Assembly (NCBI RefSeq): GCF_029360765.1
Contig: NZ_JARKNA010000006.1
Coordinates: 124,001 to 188,000 of the forward strand
Source of the DNA: Terrimonas pollutisoli
GTDB taxonomy: Bacteria > Bacteroidota > Bacteroidia > Chitinophagales > Chitinophagaceae
DNA length: 64,000 nt
Direction: 5' to 3'
A program made the translations under genes and the position numbers. The notes under the pieces are model-generated. The model searched no databases, was not told the DNA's origin, and saw only the letters and a program-made list of their open reading frames with translations. How positions within the stretch are numbered: the first letter of the stretch is position 1; every line of letters begins with the position of its first letter. Shown in pieces: positions 25,014 through 32,913 of this stretch.

Positions 25014-26057
25014 TCAACCGATTTGAGAAATATTGTCAGTAGAAACCTTTTCAGTTTTTTGTTCCTGCATTATTTCAGCAAAGATTCGATATGACTGCAC
25101 CCGGTCGGCGTGATCATATGTGTTGGTTACAACCATTAATTCATTGACCCCTGTCTCCCTTAAAAATTCTTCCGTTTTTCTTTTTACGGTTTCTTTACTC
25201 CCCACAAATGTATACTTCAGCATTTGCTGAACGGAAGGGTGGAGCCAAAGTTCCCGTAACTCTGTTGTCATCCCGGTTGGCTCCTGCAGGTAATCAGCAT
25301 TCCCGGTCAGGATGTTGACAAACATCCTGAGTAATGAAGTGGAAAGTTTTTCAGCCTTTTCGTCAGTATCCGCTGCTATCACATTGATGCAGGCAATGGA
25401 ATAAGGTTCCTGTAAAAATGATGAAGGCTGAAATTCATTGTAATAAATATTCAGTGCCGCTAAAAGTTGCGCCGGAGCAAAATGACTGGCAAAAGCATAT
25501 GGAAGACCTTTCTGCGCAGCTACATAAGCACTATCAGTACTGGAGCCCAAAATATAAATGGGCAGATCTACACCTTCGGCAAAGGGAACTCTGACTTTCG
25601 AATTGCTATTCTCAGTCGATAAATATTGTTGTATCCGGCTAATCTCTTCGGGAAAATTATGCACTGATGCCATCCTGTCTGCACGGATGGCCAAAGCTGT
25701 ATCCGGATCGGTTCCGGGTGCCCGGCCCAGGCCAAGATCAATGCGACCGGGATAGAGCAAACCCAATGTGCCGAACTGTTCCGCTACAATCAGCGGTGAG
25801 TAATTAGGCAGCATTACACCCCCGGAACCCACTCTTATCTTTTTAGTGCCACCCCCAATATGACCAATTAATACCGAAGTAGCCGCACTTGCAATGTGTA
25901 ACATATTATGATGCTCGGCAAGCCAAAAACGGGTATAGCCCATCGCTTCTGTTTTTTGGGCCAGGTCCAGGCTGTTTTTAAATGTTTTGGCAGCCGTGCT
26001 GCCTTTGGCGACAGGAGCTACATCTAATAATGAGTAAGTGGGTTCATGATTTTTCAT
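25014..26057 (-). CDS. LLM-class flavin-dependent oxidoreductase (luciferase-like)
   Basis: This 347-aa protein is a bacterial luciferase-like TIM barrel that uses FMN or F420. I see the segments YSLLDVAPVAKGST, RFWLAEHHNM (conserved H pair), IRVGSGGVMLPNYSPLIVAEQFGTL and the phosphate-binding region GRIDLGLGRAPGTDP. This wording is typical of the MsnO8/YhbW-like subfamily of monooxygenases of unknown substrate. The frame continues to 26120, but the ATG at 26057 (MKNHEPTYSLLD) matches the family start. Monocistronic. The substrate cannot be told from sequence. Confidence 0.92.
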   Translation of the reverse strand: MKNHEPTYSLLDVAPVAKGSTAAKTFKNSLDLAQKTEAMGYTRFWLAEHHNMLHIASAATSVLIGHIGGGTKKIRVGSGGVMLPNYSPLIVAEQFGTLGLLYPGRIDLGLGRAPGTDPDTALAIRADRMASVHNFPEEISRIQQYLSTENSNSKVRVPFAEGVDLPIYILGSSTDSAYVAAQKGLPYAFASHFAPAQLLAALNIYYNEFQPSSFLQEPYSIACINVIAADTDEKAEKLSTSLLRMFVNILTGNADYLQEPTGMTTELRELWLHPSVQQMLKYTFVGSKETVKRKTEEFLRETGVNELMVVTNTYDHADRVQSYRIFAEIMQEQKTEKVSTDNISQIG

Positions 26058-26240
26058 GCTGCACAGTAATTTGCTGTTAGGGACGGGTTTTTTCAATAAC
26101 CTCATGAAAAAACACAGCATGTATCAAAATGTTTCAATTTGGTGTTAAAATTGAATAAGAGGAACTTGGACATTGGGAGCAAGACGGATAGGCATGTGAT
26201 TTATTACATTCAGCTAATTTTATAGCGGCCCGTTATTGTC

Positions 26241-27542
26241 ATGGACAACTATCTTATCAATACTGAAACATTCCAGTTAACCCAGGCTGATTTTATTATC
26301 CGGCTTTTAGTATCACTTGGTATCGGAGCTATTATTGGACTAGAGCGGGAATATACCGCTATGAAGGAAAAGGTGGAAGCCTTTGCAGGGATCAGAACTT
26401 TTATTTTTGTTGCACTTCTTGGCTTGATAGCAGGCATGACTTTTTACCTGCTTTCTCCATTGGTATATGCGGGCATTTTGCTGGCAGTAATTATATTGAC
26501 AGGGGTATCGTATTGGATCACGGCATCCAAAGGCGATATTGGCGCTACTACAGAGTTCTCATTGTTGGCAGTTTTTTTCCTCGGTACTTTGTCTTTGCTG
26601 GGTTTGATAGTGGCCAGCCTTGCCATCACTGTGGTGATGGTGGTCTTGCTGTCTGTCAAATTGCAATTAAGAACCATCGTCGGAAAGATCACTGCGGAAG
26701 AGCTCTATGCTTTTATCCGATTTGTTGTGGTGGCATTATTGATCTTTCCTTTTCTGCCTGATCAAAATTTAGGCCCTTATAATGTGATTAATCCCCGTGA
26801 GATCGGTTGGGTTATCATCCTTACTTCCGGGTTGGGCTTTGCCGGTTATATCCTGATGCGGCTCCTGGGAGCCAGCAGGGGTATACTTTTAAGCGGCATC
26901 ATGGGCGGATTGGTTTCCAGTACAGCCGTAACCTGGGTCTTTGCCAAAAAAAGTAAGGAGAATGAGGCCTTATCCCATAGTTGTTCGATTGCTATTTTAG
27001 CAGCTTCCTCCATTATGATCATCAGGGTGCTGGTTTGGACTTTTTTGTTTAACCGCACCTTGTTTAACAAAACTTATCTTTCCATCCTGCTTGTATTCCT
27101 GGCAGGGATCGGTATTACGCTGCTGATCTACTACAAGTATCACAAACAAAAAAGGAAAGAAAAAATAGAAGCGACCATTCCTAAAACCAAACCCCTTGAC
27201 TTACAGGGAGCCCTGGTATTTGGTCTTATTTATATAGTCATTTTGCTGGTGGTGAGCTATGCCAATGATCAACTCGGCGAAAAGGGAATGCTGTTATCCA
27301 GCGCTATTGCCGGCCTGTCGGATATAGACGCTATTACAATTTCTGTGTCTAAGTTGGCACATTCCAATCTTGACCTTTCCATTGCCGCCAATGCAGTCAT
27401 CATCGCTGCCATTTCCAATACACTGGTAAAAATGGGAATTGGCATTTGGGCAGGCAGCCGTAAACTAAGAAAATATCTCTATATGGGTTACGGCGTTATT
27501 TTTATCGCGGCGCTGATTGCTTTGCTAATACAAAACAGATAG
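26241..27542 (+). CDS. MgtC/SapB family membrane protein with DUF4010 domain
   Basis: The N-terminal half is an MgtC/SapB domain (LVSLGIGAIIGLEREYTAM, the hallmark segment, at about residues 28-46), with four to five helices. The C-terminal half is a DUF4010 domain (about 180-430; GGLVSSTAVTWVFAKKSKEN and DIDAITISVSKLAHSNL). In total about 12 helices over 433 aa. Full-length proteins of this type are ordinary in Bacteroidota; a role in ion or envelope homeostasis is supposed but not shown. ATG at 26241. Monocistronic. Confidence 0.9.
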   Translation: MDNYLINTETFQLTQADFIIRLLVSLGIGAIIGLEREYTAMKEKVEAFAGIRTFIFVALLGLIAGMTFYLLSPLVYAGILLAVIILTGVSYWITASKGDIGATTEFSLLAVFFLGTLSLLGLIVASLAITVVMVVLLSVKLQLRTIVGKITAEELYAFIRFVVVALLIFPFLPDQNLGPYNVINPREIGWVIILTSGLGFAGYILMRLLGASRGILLSGIMGGLVSSTAVTWVFAKKSKENEALSHSCSIAILAASSIMIIRVLVWTFLFNRTLFNKTYLSILLVFLAGIGITLLIYYKYHKQKRKEKIEATIPKTKPLDLQGALVFGLIYIVILLVVSYANDQLGEKGMLLSSAIAGLSDIDAITISVSKLAHSNLDLSIAANAVIIAAISNTLVKMGIGIWAGSRKLRKYLYMGYGVIFIAALIALLIQNR

Positions 27543-27637
27543 ACGGATCCGATTTGCATTTTATTTCTGAACTAAAGTGCAACCTTACGATCAGCTTCCG
27601 CTCTTGGCCGTTATTAAAAACAAAAAAGATGAAACGT

Positions 27638-27688
27638 CCATGACAAAATTTTCATTGCTCTTTATATGTAATGAAAATTTTGTCATGG
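27638..27688. repeat. Perfect 19-bp inverted repeat
   Basis: CCATGACAAAATTTTCATT (27638-27656) is the exact reverse complement of 27670-27688, with a 13-nt AT-rich loop. The surrounding 292-nt gap has no gene. Both arms share the core AAAATTTTC with the inverted repeat at 54427-54477. It is not followed by a T-tract. Confidence 0.85.
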
Positions 27689-27834
27689 TAAGTACCATCC
27701 GACCAAAATAAAATAAGGATATACGGATGAAACAATTGCTTTATCTTTTTATGAGTAAGAATATCTAAAATAAACTCTTCAGCAGCATACAGATTTACCA
27801 AAAATCAATAAACCAATAAACCAGGGATCAATAT

Positions 27835-28578
27835 TTAATAATAACGCTGAACAACACGAAATACAAAACGTTGTGGTTCGCTGGTTACGCCACCGGCTTC
27901 TCTTCTTTTTTTCAATGCATCAGATTTCCAGTAAGCATGAGCCTTGGCAGTATCCATCAGAGCCGTTACCAGGGCCACCTTTTTATTATCATCGGCATCA
28001 TGACCGACTACTCTGACCGCTATGCCATTCTGTTCTCTATCCTGTTTTCCTTCATCAAAACTTTTCTTCCAGGCATCCCAATCTTTAACCGTAAAAGTGG
28101 TCATCGACCGGGGAGCTGCGCCGATTACAGCCGTGTCCTGCCAGATGGCTGTCACAAAATTAAATTGTGGTGTGCCGGTGACCCCACCCTTTTGCATCGC
28201 CTTTTTCAGGCTGGGATCTTTGGCAAAAGCTTTGGCTTTGTCTAAGTCGTCAATTTTGACAGCAACGAGCACGGTGTTGGAATCCTCCACACCCCGGCCA
28301 ATGACATAACTGTGTATACCATTGGCAAGCCGCAAGGAATCATGTTCATCGTAAGAAGTTTTCCATTTGGTGAAATTAGCTACCTTATGCCGTGCGATCA
28401 TCATGTTTTGCGGTGTGGTGATGATCGTATTTACTTCAGGCGGAGCAACTGGTGTGGTGGTTTCAGCAGTAGTGGAGTCAGTAGTAGTTTCTTTTTTACT
28501 GTCGCCTCCACCACAGGAGGTAAAAAACAATAGCATCGTTGAGCAGTAAAGCAAGCCGGCAAAATGTAACCGTTTCAT
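27835..28578 (-). CDS. Lipoprotein with two tandem ABM-like (dimeric alpha-beta barrel) domains
   Basis: This 247-aa protein has a lipoprotein signal ending in FFTSC (Cys22), then a Gly/Thr/Glu-rich spacer. Two repeats of about 90 residues follow: MMIARHKVANFTKWKTSYDE... at 59-150 and MTTFTVKDWDAWKKSFDEGK... at 158-245. Each has the pattern V.D...WK..FDE of antibiotic-biosynthesis-monooxygenase-like stress barrels, and both end with a G(V/G)T..PQ segment. The duplication would let one chain form the barrel that usually needs two. Probably periplasmic or outer-membrane anchored. Function unknown. Confidence 0.8.
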   Translation of the reverse strand: MKRLHFAGLLYCSTMLLFFTSCGGGDSKKETTTDSTTAETTTPVAPPEVNTIITTPQNMMIARHKVANFTKWKTSYDEHDSLRLANGIHSYVIGRGVEDSNTVLVAVKIDDLDKAKAFAKDPSLKKAMQKGGVTGTPQFNFVTAIWQDTAVIGAAPRSMTTFTVKDWDAWKKSFDEGKQDREQNGIAVRVVGHDADDNKKVALVTALMDTAKAHAYWKSDALKKRREAGGVTSEPQRFVFRVVQRYY

Positions 28579-28812
28579 TGATTTTGTTTTTTGAAGATTA
28601 AAAAATAGAAGGGGCAGGATGGTTGTTACAGGGGTAAAGAGGTTATTAAATGTAATATTAATTAAGCTGGTTGCCGAATTTTTATTTGATCATAAGTATC
28701 ATTTTATCCCGGTGGAAAGAAAAATTAAATCCTGCATATTCTTTATTTGTCCGGCAGGGATGAACTTTTGCACCAATATTTTATTTTAAATTTATAGGGC
28801 TAAAGATTGCTA

Positions 28813-29715
28813 ATGCAACGAAAAAAATTTTTGCAATTAGGAGGCCTGGGAGCCCTGGGAGCTGCTATCACTCCTTCTACCCTCTTTTCTGGATTAACAG
28901 AAGCGACCGGGCAAAAGAAGCCAGCAAAGATTGCTGTGCAACTTTACTCGGTAAGAAAAGAAATAGAGAAAGATATACGGGGTACGCTCAAACGGATCGC
29001 TGATATCGGCTTTGAGGCGGTAGAAACAGCTTTTTGGCCGGATGGTGTTAGCGTACAACAGGCGGGACAATATTTAAAAGAAGCAGGCCTGCCTGTTTGT
29101 TCTGCGCATATTGAATTACCCATTGGTGATAAAAAGGCTGCTTTCCTGGAAACAGCGAAAGCAATGGGTTGTAAAAAAATGATCTGGCATGGTTGGCCGG
29201 AAGATATCCGTTATGGTTCACTTGCCGGTACCAAACAATTGGTGACCGTTTATAATGACGCTAATCGTTTTGCCAAAGCCAATGGCTTGCAGTTTGGCAT
29301 ACACAACCATTGGTGGGAATTCCGCAATAAAGCCGGTAAACGCTTTGTTTACGAAGTGCTATTAGAAATGTTGGACAAGGATATTTTTTTTGAAATAGAT
29401 ACCTATTGGGTAAAAGTAGCGGGTCAGAATCCTGCAGCTATCGTGAAGAAGTTTGGGAAAAGGGCTCCGATGCTGCATATCAAAGACGGACCTGCCATTT
29501 GGCGGGATTCATTAGCGGATGATCACCCTGATCCAATGGTGGCTGTTGGTAAAGGGGCTCAAAACTTTCCGGCTATCGTAAAAGCAGCTGCAGGCAATAC
29601 TGAGTGGATGATTGTAGAAATGGATAAGACTACCGGTGATGTATTCGAGGCCCTGAAAGAAAGCTATGATTATCTTCTCAAAAATGGAATGGCAACCGGC
29701 AGGATAGCGGTTTGA
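28813..29715 (+). CDS. Exported sugar phosphate isomerase/epimerase (xylose isomerase-like TIM barrel)
   Basis: This 300-aa protein begins with a Tat/Sec-like leader (QRKKFLQLGGLGALGAAI) and then an AP-endonuclease-2-type TIM barrel. Recognisable segments are VQLYSVRKEI, GFEAVETAFWPDG, FGIHNHWWEF, FFEIDTYWVKVAG (metal-binding Glu and His around ID.YW) and PMLHIKDG. Such proteins isomerise sugars or are of unknown specificity in glycan-use loci. I use the ATG at 28813, two codons inside a TTG-start frame. It lies 59 nt upstream of an exported AGE epimerase, a likely partner. Confidence 0.9.
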   Translation: MQRKKFLQLGGLGALGAAITPSTLFSGLTEATGQKKPAKIAVQLYSVRKEIEKDIRGTLKRIADIGFEAVETAFWPDGVSVQQAGQYLKEAGLPVCSAHIELPIGDKKAAFLETAKAMGCKKMIWHGWPEDIRYGSLAGTKQLVTVYNDANRFAKANGLQFGIHNHWWEFRNKAGKRFVYEVLLEMLDKDIFFEIDTYWVKVAGQNPAAIVKKFGKRAPMLHIKDGPAIWRDSLADDHPDPMVAVGKGAQNFPAIVKAAAGNTEWMIVEMDKTTGDVFEALKESYDYLLKNGMATGRIAV

Positions 29716-29774
29716 TCCTGCTATATAGCAATAGTGCTGCATCAAAAACTTCTGGTGTTTAACCTCCACAATTA

Positions 29775-31139
29775 ATGAAGGCATTTATCTGCGTAATAAA
29801 AAACTTGCTTTTTGCTTTATTATTCATGTCGGATGTACAAGCCCAGAACCTCCCCGCAAAAAAAGAGTTTCGTCAGGAGCGGTTACGATTGGCTGATGAA
29901 ATGGAAAAAGCGATGCGCAATGAACTGCTTAATAAATGGTATCCACAAAGTGTCGATAGTGTGTATGGTGGCTTTCTCACCACATTTACATATGACTTTC
30001 AGCCAACCGGTCCTCAGGACAAAATGATCGTGACACAGGCAAGGCATGTATGGTCCAATGCATTGGCCTCACGCTTATATCCACAGACGGATCATTACAA
30101 AAAATGCGCAGCCCAGGGTTTTGTTTTTCTAAAAAATAAAATGTGGGACAAAAACCATGGCGGCTTTTATACATTGGTGGATCGCAAGGGGAATTTAAAA
30201 GACAGTAGCGCAAAAACCGCCTATGGAAATGCCTTTGGAATCTATGCTTCAGCCGCATGGTACAAAGCATCAGGTGATAAAGCCGCACTTCAACTGGCAA
30301 AGGATTGCTTTCAATGGCTGGAAAAAGCACATGATCCTGTTTATAAAGGCTATTATCAAGACTTGTTGCCCGATGGTACACCCATAAAACGGACAGCAGT
30401 TGTTCCTTCTACGTCTTCCCTCGGTTACAAAGATCAAAACAGCTCTATTCATTTGCTGGAAGCTTTTACCGAACTCTACAGCGTATGGCCCAATGAGTTG
30501 TTGCAGCAGCGCTTAAAGGAAATGCTTTACCTGGTCCGTGATGTCATCACCACACCAAGAGGCGGCCTTACTCTTTTCTTACGACCTGATTGGACACCTG
30601 TTACTTTTGCCGATTCATCGGAATTGGTTGTGCTAAAGCATCGCAATTTGGATCACATTTCTTTTGGTCACGATGTGGAAACGGCCTACCTCATGCTGGA
30701 AGCCTTGCATGTGCTAGGATTAAAAAATGATACGGCCACCATGAAAGTGGCAAAGCGAATGGTGGACCATGCATTGCAAAATGGATGGGACAAAAAGAAT
30801 GGCGGGTTTTATGATGAGGGATATTATTTTAAAAACAAAAGCACCATCACCATTATAAAGAATAGTAAAAATTGGTGGTCGCAGGCGGAATGTCTGAATA
30901 CCTTGTTACTGATGGCCGATCACTTTCCGAATGATTCGATGCGGTATTTTGAAAAATTCAAGAAACAATGGCAATATATCAAGATATATATCATCGATCA
31001 CCAGTATGGTGATTGGTATGAAGAAGGTCTTGATACAAGGCCTGAAAAAAAGAAAGCTTTAAAAGGACATATTTGGAAAGCAACTTATCATCAGCTGCGG
31101 TCTCTTTCGAATTGTGTGCAACATTTACGAAAGCAGTAA
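29775..31139 (+). CDS. Exported N-acylglucosamine 2-epimerase (AGE) family enzyme
   Basis: This 454-aa protein has a signal peptide (MKAFICVIKNLLFALLFMSD, cleavage near VQAQ) and then an (alpha/alpha)6 barrel of the AGE family. WYPQSVDSVYGGFLTTFTYD, ARHVWSNALASRLYP and ISFGHDVETAYLMLEAL carry the conserved His and Arg residues of this fold, and NGGFYDEGYY and WKATYHQLRSL complete it. Family members interconvert GlcNAc/ManNAc, cellobiose/glucosyl-mannose or mannose/fructose. Export suggests a periplasmic oligosaccharide substrate. It is probably cotranscribed with the upstream TIM-barrel isomerase. Confidence 0.92.
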   Translation: MKAFICVIKNLLFALLFMSDVQAQNLPAKKEFRQERLRLADEMEKAMRNELLNKWYPQSVDSVYGGFLTTFTYDFQPTGPQDKMIVTQARHVWSNALASRLYPQTDHYKKCAAQGFVFLKNKMWDKNHGGFYTLVDRKGNLKDSSAKTAYGNAFGIYASAAWYKASGDKAALQLAKDCFQWLEKAHDPVYKGYYQDLLPDGTPIKRTAVVPSTSSLGYKDQNSSIHLLEAFTELYSVWPNELLQQRLKEMLYLVRDVITTPRGGLTLFLRPDWTPVTFADSSELVVLKHRNLDHISFGHDVETAYLMLEALHVLGLKNDTATMKVAKRMVDHALQNGWDKKNGGFYDEGYYFKNKSTITIIKNSKNWWSQAECLNTLLLMADHFPNDSMRYFEKFKKQWQYIKIYIIDHQYGDWYEEGLDTRPEKKKALKGHIWKATYHQLRSLSNCVQHLRKQ

Positions 31140-31151
31140 TACCCAATTTTT

Positions 31152-31349
31152 TTAATCCTTTTTCTTTTTGTCTTCTTTATCTCTTTCTTCATTTTCTTCC
31201 GCTTCTTCTTTGATGGCTTGAACGACGGAAGATACAGGCCCTTCCATATTCTCCTGCGGATCGGTTTTATGCAGGGTTTCAGGATCAGGTTGCAGTAAAG
31301 GTTCTTTTTCGTCCTTTTTTTCTTTTTTGTCTTTAGGTTGCTTGGCCAT
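31152..31349 (-). CDS. Small Lys/Glu-rich hypothetical protein
   Basis: This 65-aa protein, MAKQPKDKKEKKDEKEPLLQ onward, is almost entirely charged, with a Lys-rich start and a Glu/Lys tail (EEAEENEERDKEDKKKKD). There is no hydrophobic segment, so it is probably disordered and cytoplasmic. The ATG at 31349 has its own upstream region. I do not recognise a family. Confidence 0.6.
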   Translation of the reverse strand: MAKQPKDKKEKKDEKEPLLQPDPETLHKTDPQENMEGPVSSVVQAIKEEAEENEERDKEDKKKKD

Positions 31350-31514
31350 AGTAATAGTTTTATTCTGCTAATAAAGTATCAAATTTCAGACCGCTTGAAA
31401 CAGCAATAGGTTAGCTAATAGCCGATGGACAAATTGTAAAGTAATCCTGTACTTGCGAGTCAAGCCGGGAAAATTTTCCCCTTAGCTTTATATTTAGCCA
31501 TTAATTGAATTGAA

Positions 31515-32663
31515 ATGAGCAAAAGTTGGGTTATACAATCTTGCAGCAAGATTTTTTTTATTTTATTGATTAGTGTCGAAAGTTTTGGCCAGGCCGAAAA
31601 TGCAGAAGCCTGCATCCGTGACCTGATGCAACAATCACAGGTGATGGGCCTGTCAGTGTCAGTAGTAAAAAAGAATAAGATCATCTATACCCATTCATTT
31701 GGGTTGAAAGACTCAGCCAGCAATGCTCCATTGACCAATGATTGTCTTTTCAGGATCGCTTCCATCTCCAAATCTTTTTCAGCCACCTCTATTATGCAAT
31801 TGGTGGAAGCAAAAAAATTATCACTGGATGATGATATCAGTAATTTGATTGGTTTCAAGGTTAGAAATCCTAAATTTCCTGAAACGGTTATAACGTTGCG
31901 AATGGTGATGTCTCACCGTTCTTCGCTCAATGATAGCCAGGGTTATTTTGCCCTTGATGTTATTAATCCCGATAAAAACGCGGATTGGGCAAAATGTTAT
32001 AATGATTACCAACCAGGAACAGGGTATATGTATTGCAACCTCAATTATAATATGGTGGGAACGATCATCGAAAAAAGATCCGGTGAGCGGTTCGATCAGT
32101 ATGTCAGGCATCATATCCTTGATCCATTGGGTTTGTATGGTGGGTATTGTATTGATTCATTAGACAGCTCCCGGTTTGCTACCATTTATGAATACAATGA
32201 CTCATTGAAAAGATTTATCGCTTCTCCCGGTGCCTATGCCCCACGCCGTGAAGAAATCAATAATTATGTGATGGGTTATAGTACACCGATCTTTTCGCCT
32301 ACCGGGGGAATGAAAATATCAGCACATGACCTGGCGGAGTATATGATCATGCATATGAAGAAGGGTCGACATAAAGGGAAAAGGATCATTTCAAAAAAAA
32401 GTGCTCAACAAATGCAAGTGCCGGTAGATGAAAAAGAAGAATATGGTCTAGCTATTTCTACAACTGACAAATTGATTCCCGGCAAAACGATGAAAGGTCA
32501 TACCGGTTCTGCCTACGGTCTTTACAGCGCTATGTTTTTTCATCCAAAAGAAAAGTTTGGTATCGTTGTTATCTCCAATGGTTGCAATCCTGCCTATAAC
32601 AATGGATTCAATGCAGTGATACGGCAATCGGTAAAGTGTTTGTATGAAAGCTTTATTCAATAG
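31515..32663 (+). CDS. Exported serine hydrolase, beta-lactamase family
   Basis: This 382-aa protein has a signal peptide (cleavage near ESFGQ) and is a penicillin-binding-like serine hydrolase. SISK (S83-K86) gives the nucleophile and general base, YCN in GYMYCNLNYN is the second motif, and HTG in GHTGSAYGLYS is the third. LRMVMSHRSSLNDS and FSPTGGMKISAHDLAEYM are typical of the family. It lacks the lysine of a KTG motif, so esterase or peptidase activity is likelier than lactamase. It lies 250 nt upstream of susC in the same direction, perhaps loosely tied to that module. Confidence 0.88.
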   Translation: MSKSWVIQSCSKIFFILLISVESFGQAENAEACIRDLMQQSQVMGLSVSVVKKNKIIYTHSFGLKDSASNAPLTNDCLFRIASISKSFSATSIMQLVEAKKLSLDDDISNLIGFKVRNPKFPETVITLRMVMSHRSSLNDSQGYFALDVINPDKNADWAKCYNDYQPGTGYMYCNLNYNMVGTIIEKRSGERFDQYVRHHILDPLGLYGGYCIDSLDSSRFATIYEYNDSLKRFIASPGAYAPRREEINNYVMGYSTPIFSPTGGMKISAHDLAEYMIMHMKKGRHKGKRIISKKSAQQMQVPVDEKEEYGLAISTTDKLIPGKTMKGHTGSAYGLYSAMFFHPKEKFGIVVISNGCNPAYNNGFNAVIRQSVKCLYESFIQ

Positions 32664-32769
32664 CAAAAAAAATACGCAATGAACACTTCACTTGTAAAGC
32701 GATAGTTTTTTGCCAAATGTTTACCAACCCAGGTGCTATCATAAATTAGCTTGATATTGACCATCAATT

Positions 32770-32805
32770 GGTAATTAGTCCTTACTGCAACTAAGAGGAA
32801 TTACC
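32770..32805 (+). promoter_or_regulatory. Imperfect hairpin in the susC leader
   Basis: GGTAATT (32770-32776) pairs with AATTACC (32799-32805), and CTTA/TAAG extends the stem inside. It lies about 110 nt upstream of susC in a 250-nt gap that shows no gene. An operator or leader structure is possible but untested. Confidence 0.3.
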
Positions 32806-32913
32806 ATTAAGGATATATTTCTTGCTAAATCGATTGAATATTAATGTTAGCGTAACACGGCGTTAATAATTCCGTAAAGCGTATCCCGGAGTTTTGCTGC
32901 AAAATTGAAGGGG

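Noticed and set aside
2171..32663. Serine hydrolases as antibiotic-resistance beta-lactamases
   Set aside because: Both lack the KTG motif in its normal form and resemble esterase/peptidase-type members; resistance cannot be supported.
32881..32905. GAGTTTTG as -7 promoter element of susC
   Set aside because: First base of the TAnnTTTG consensus is wrong and no -33 element is found at proper spacing; too weak to list.
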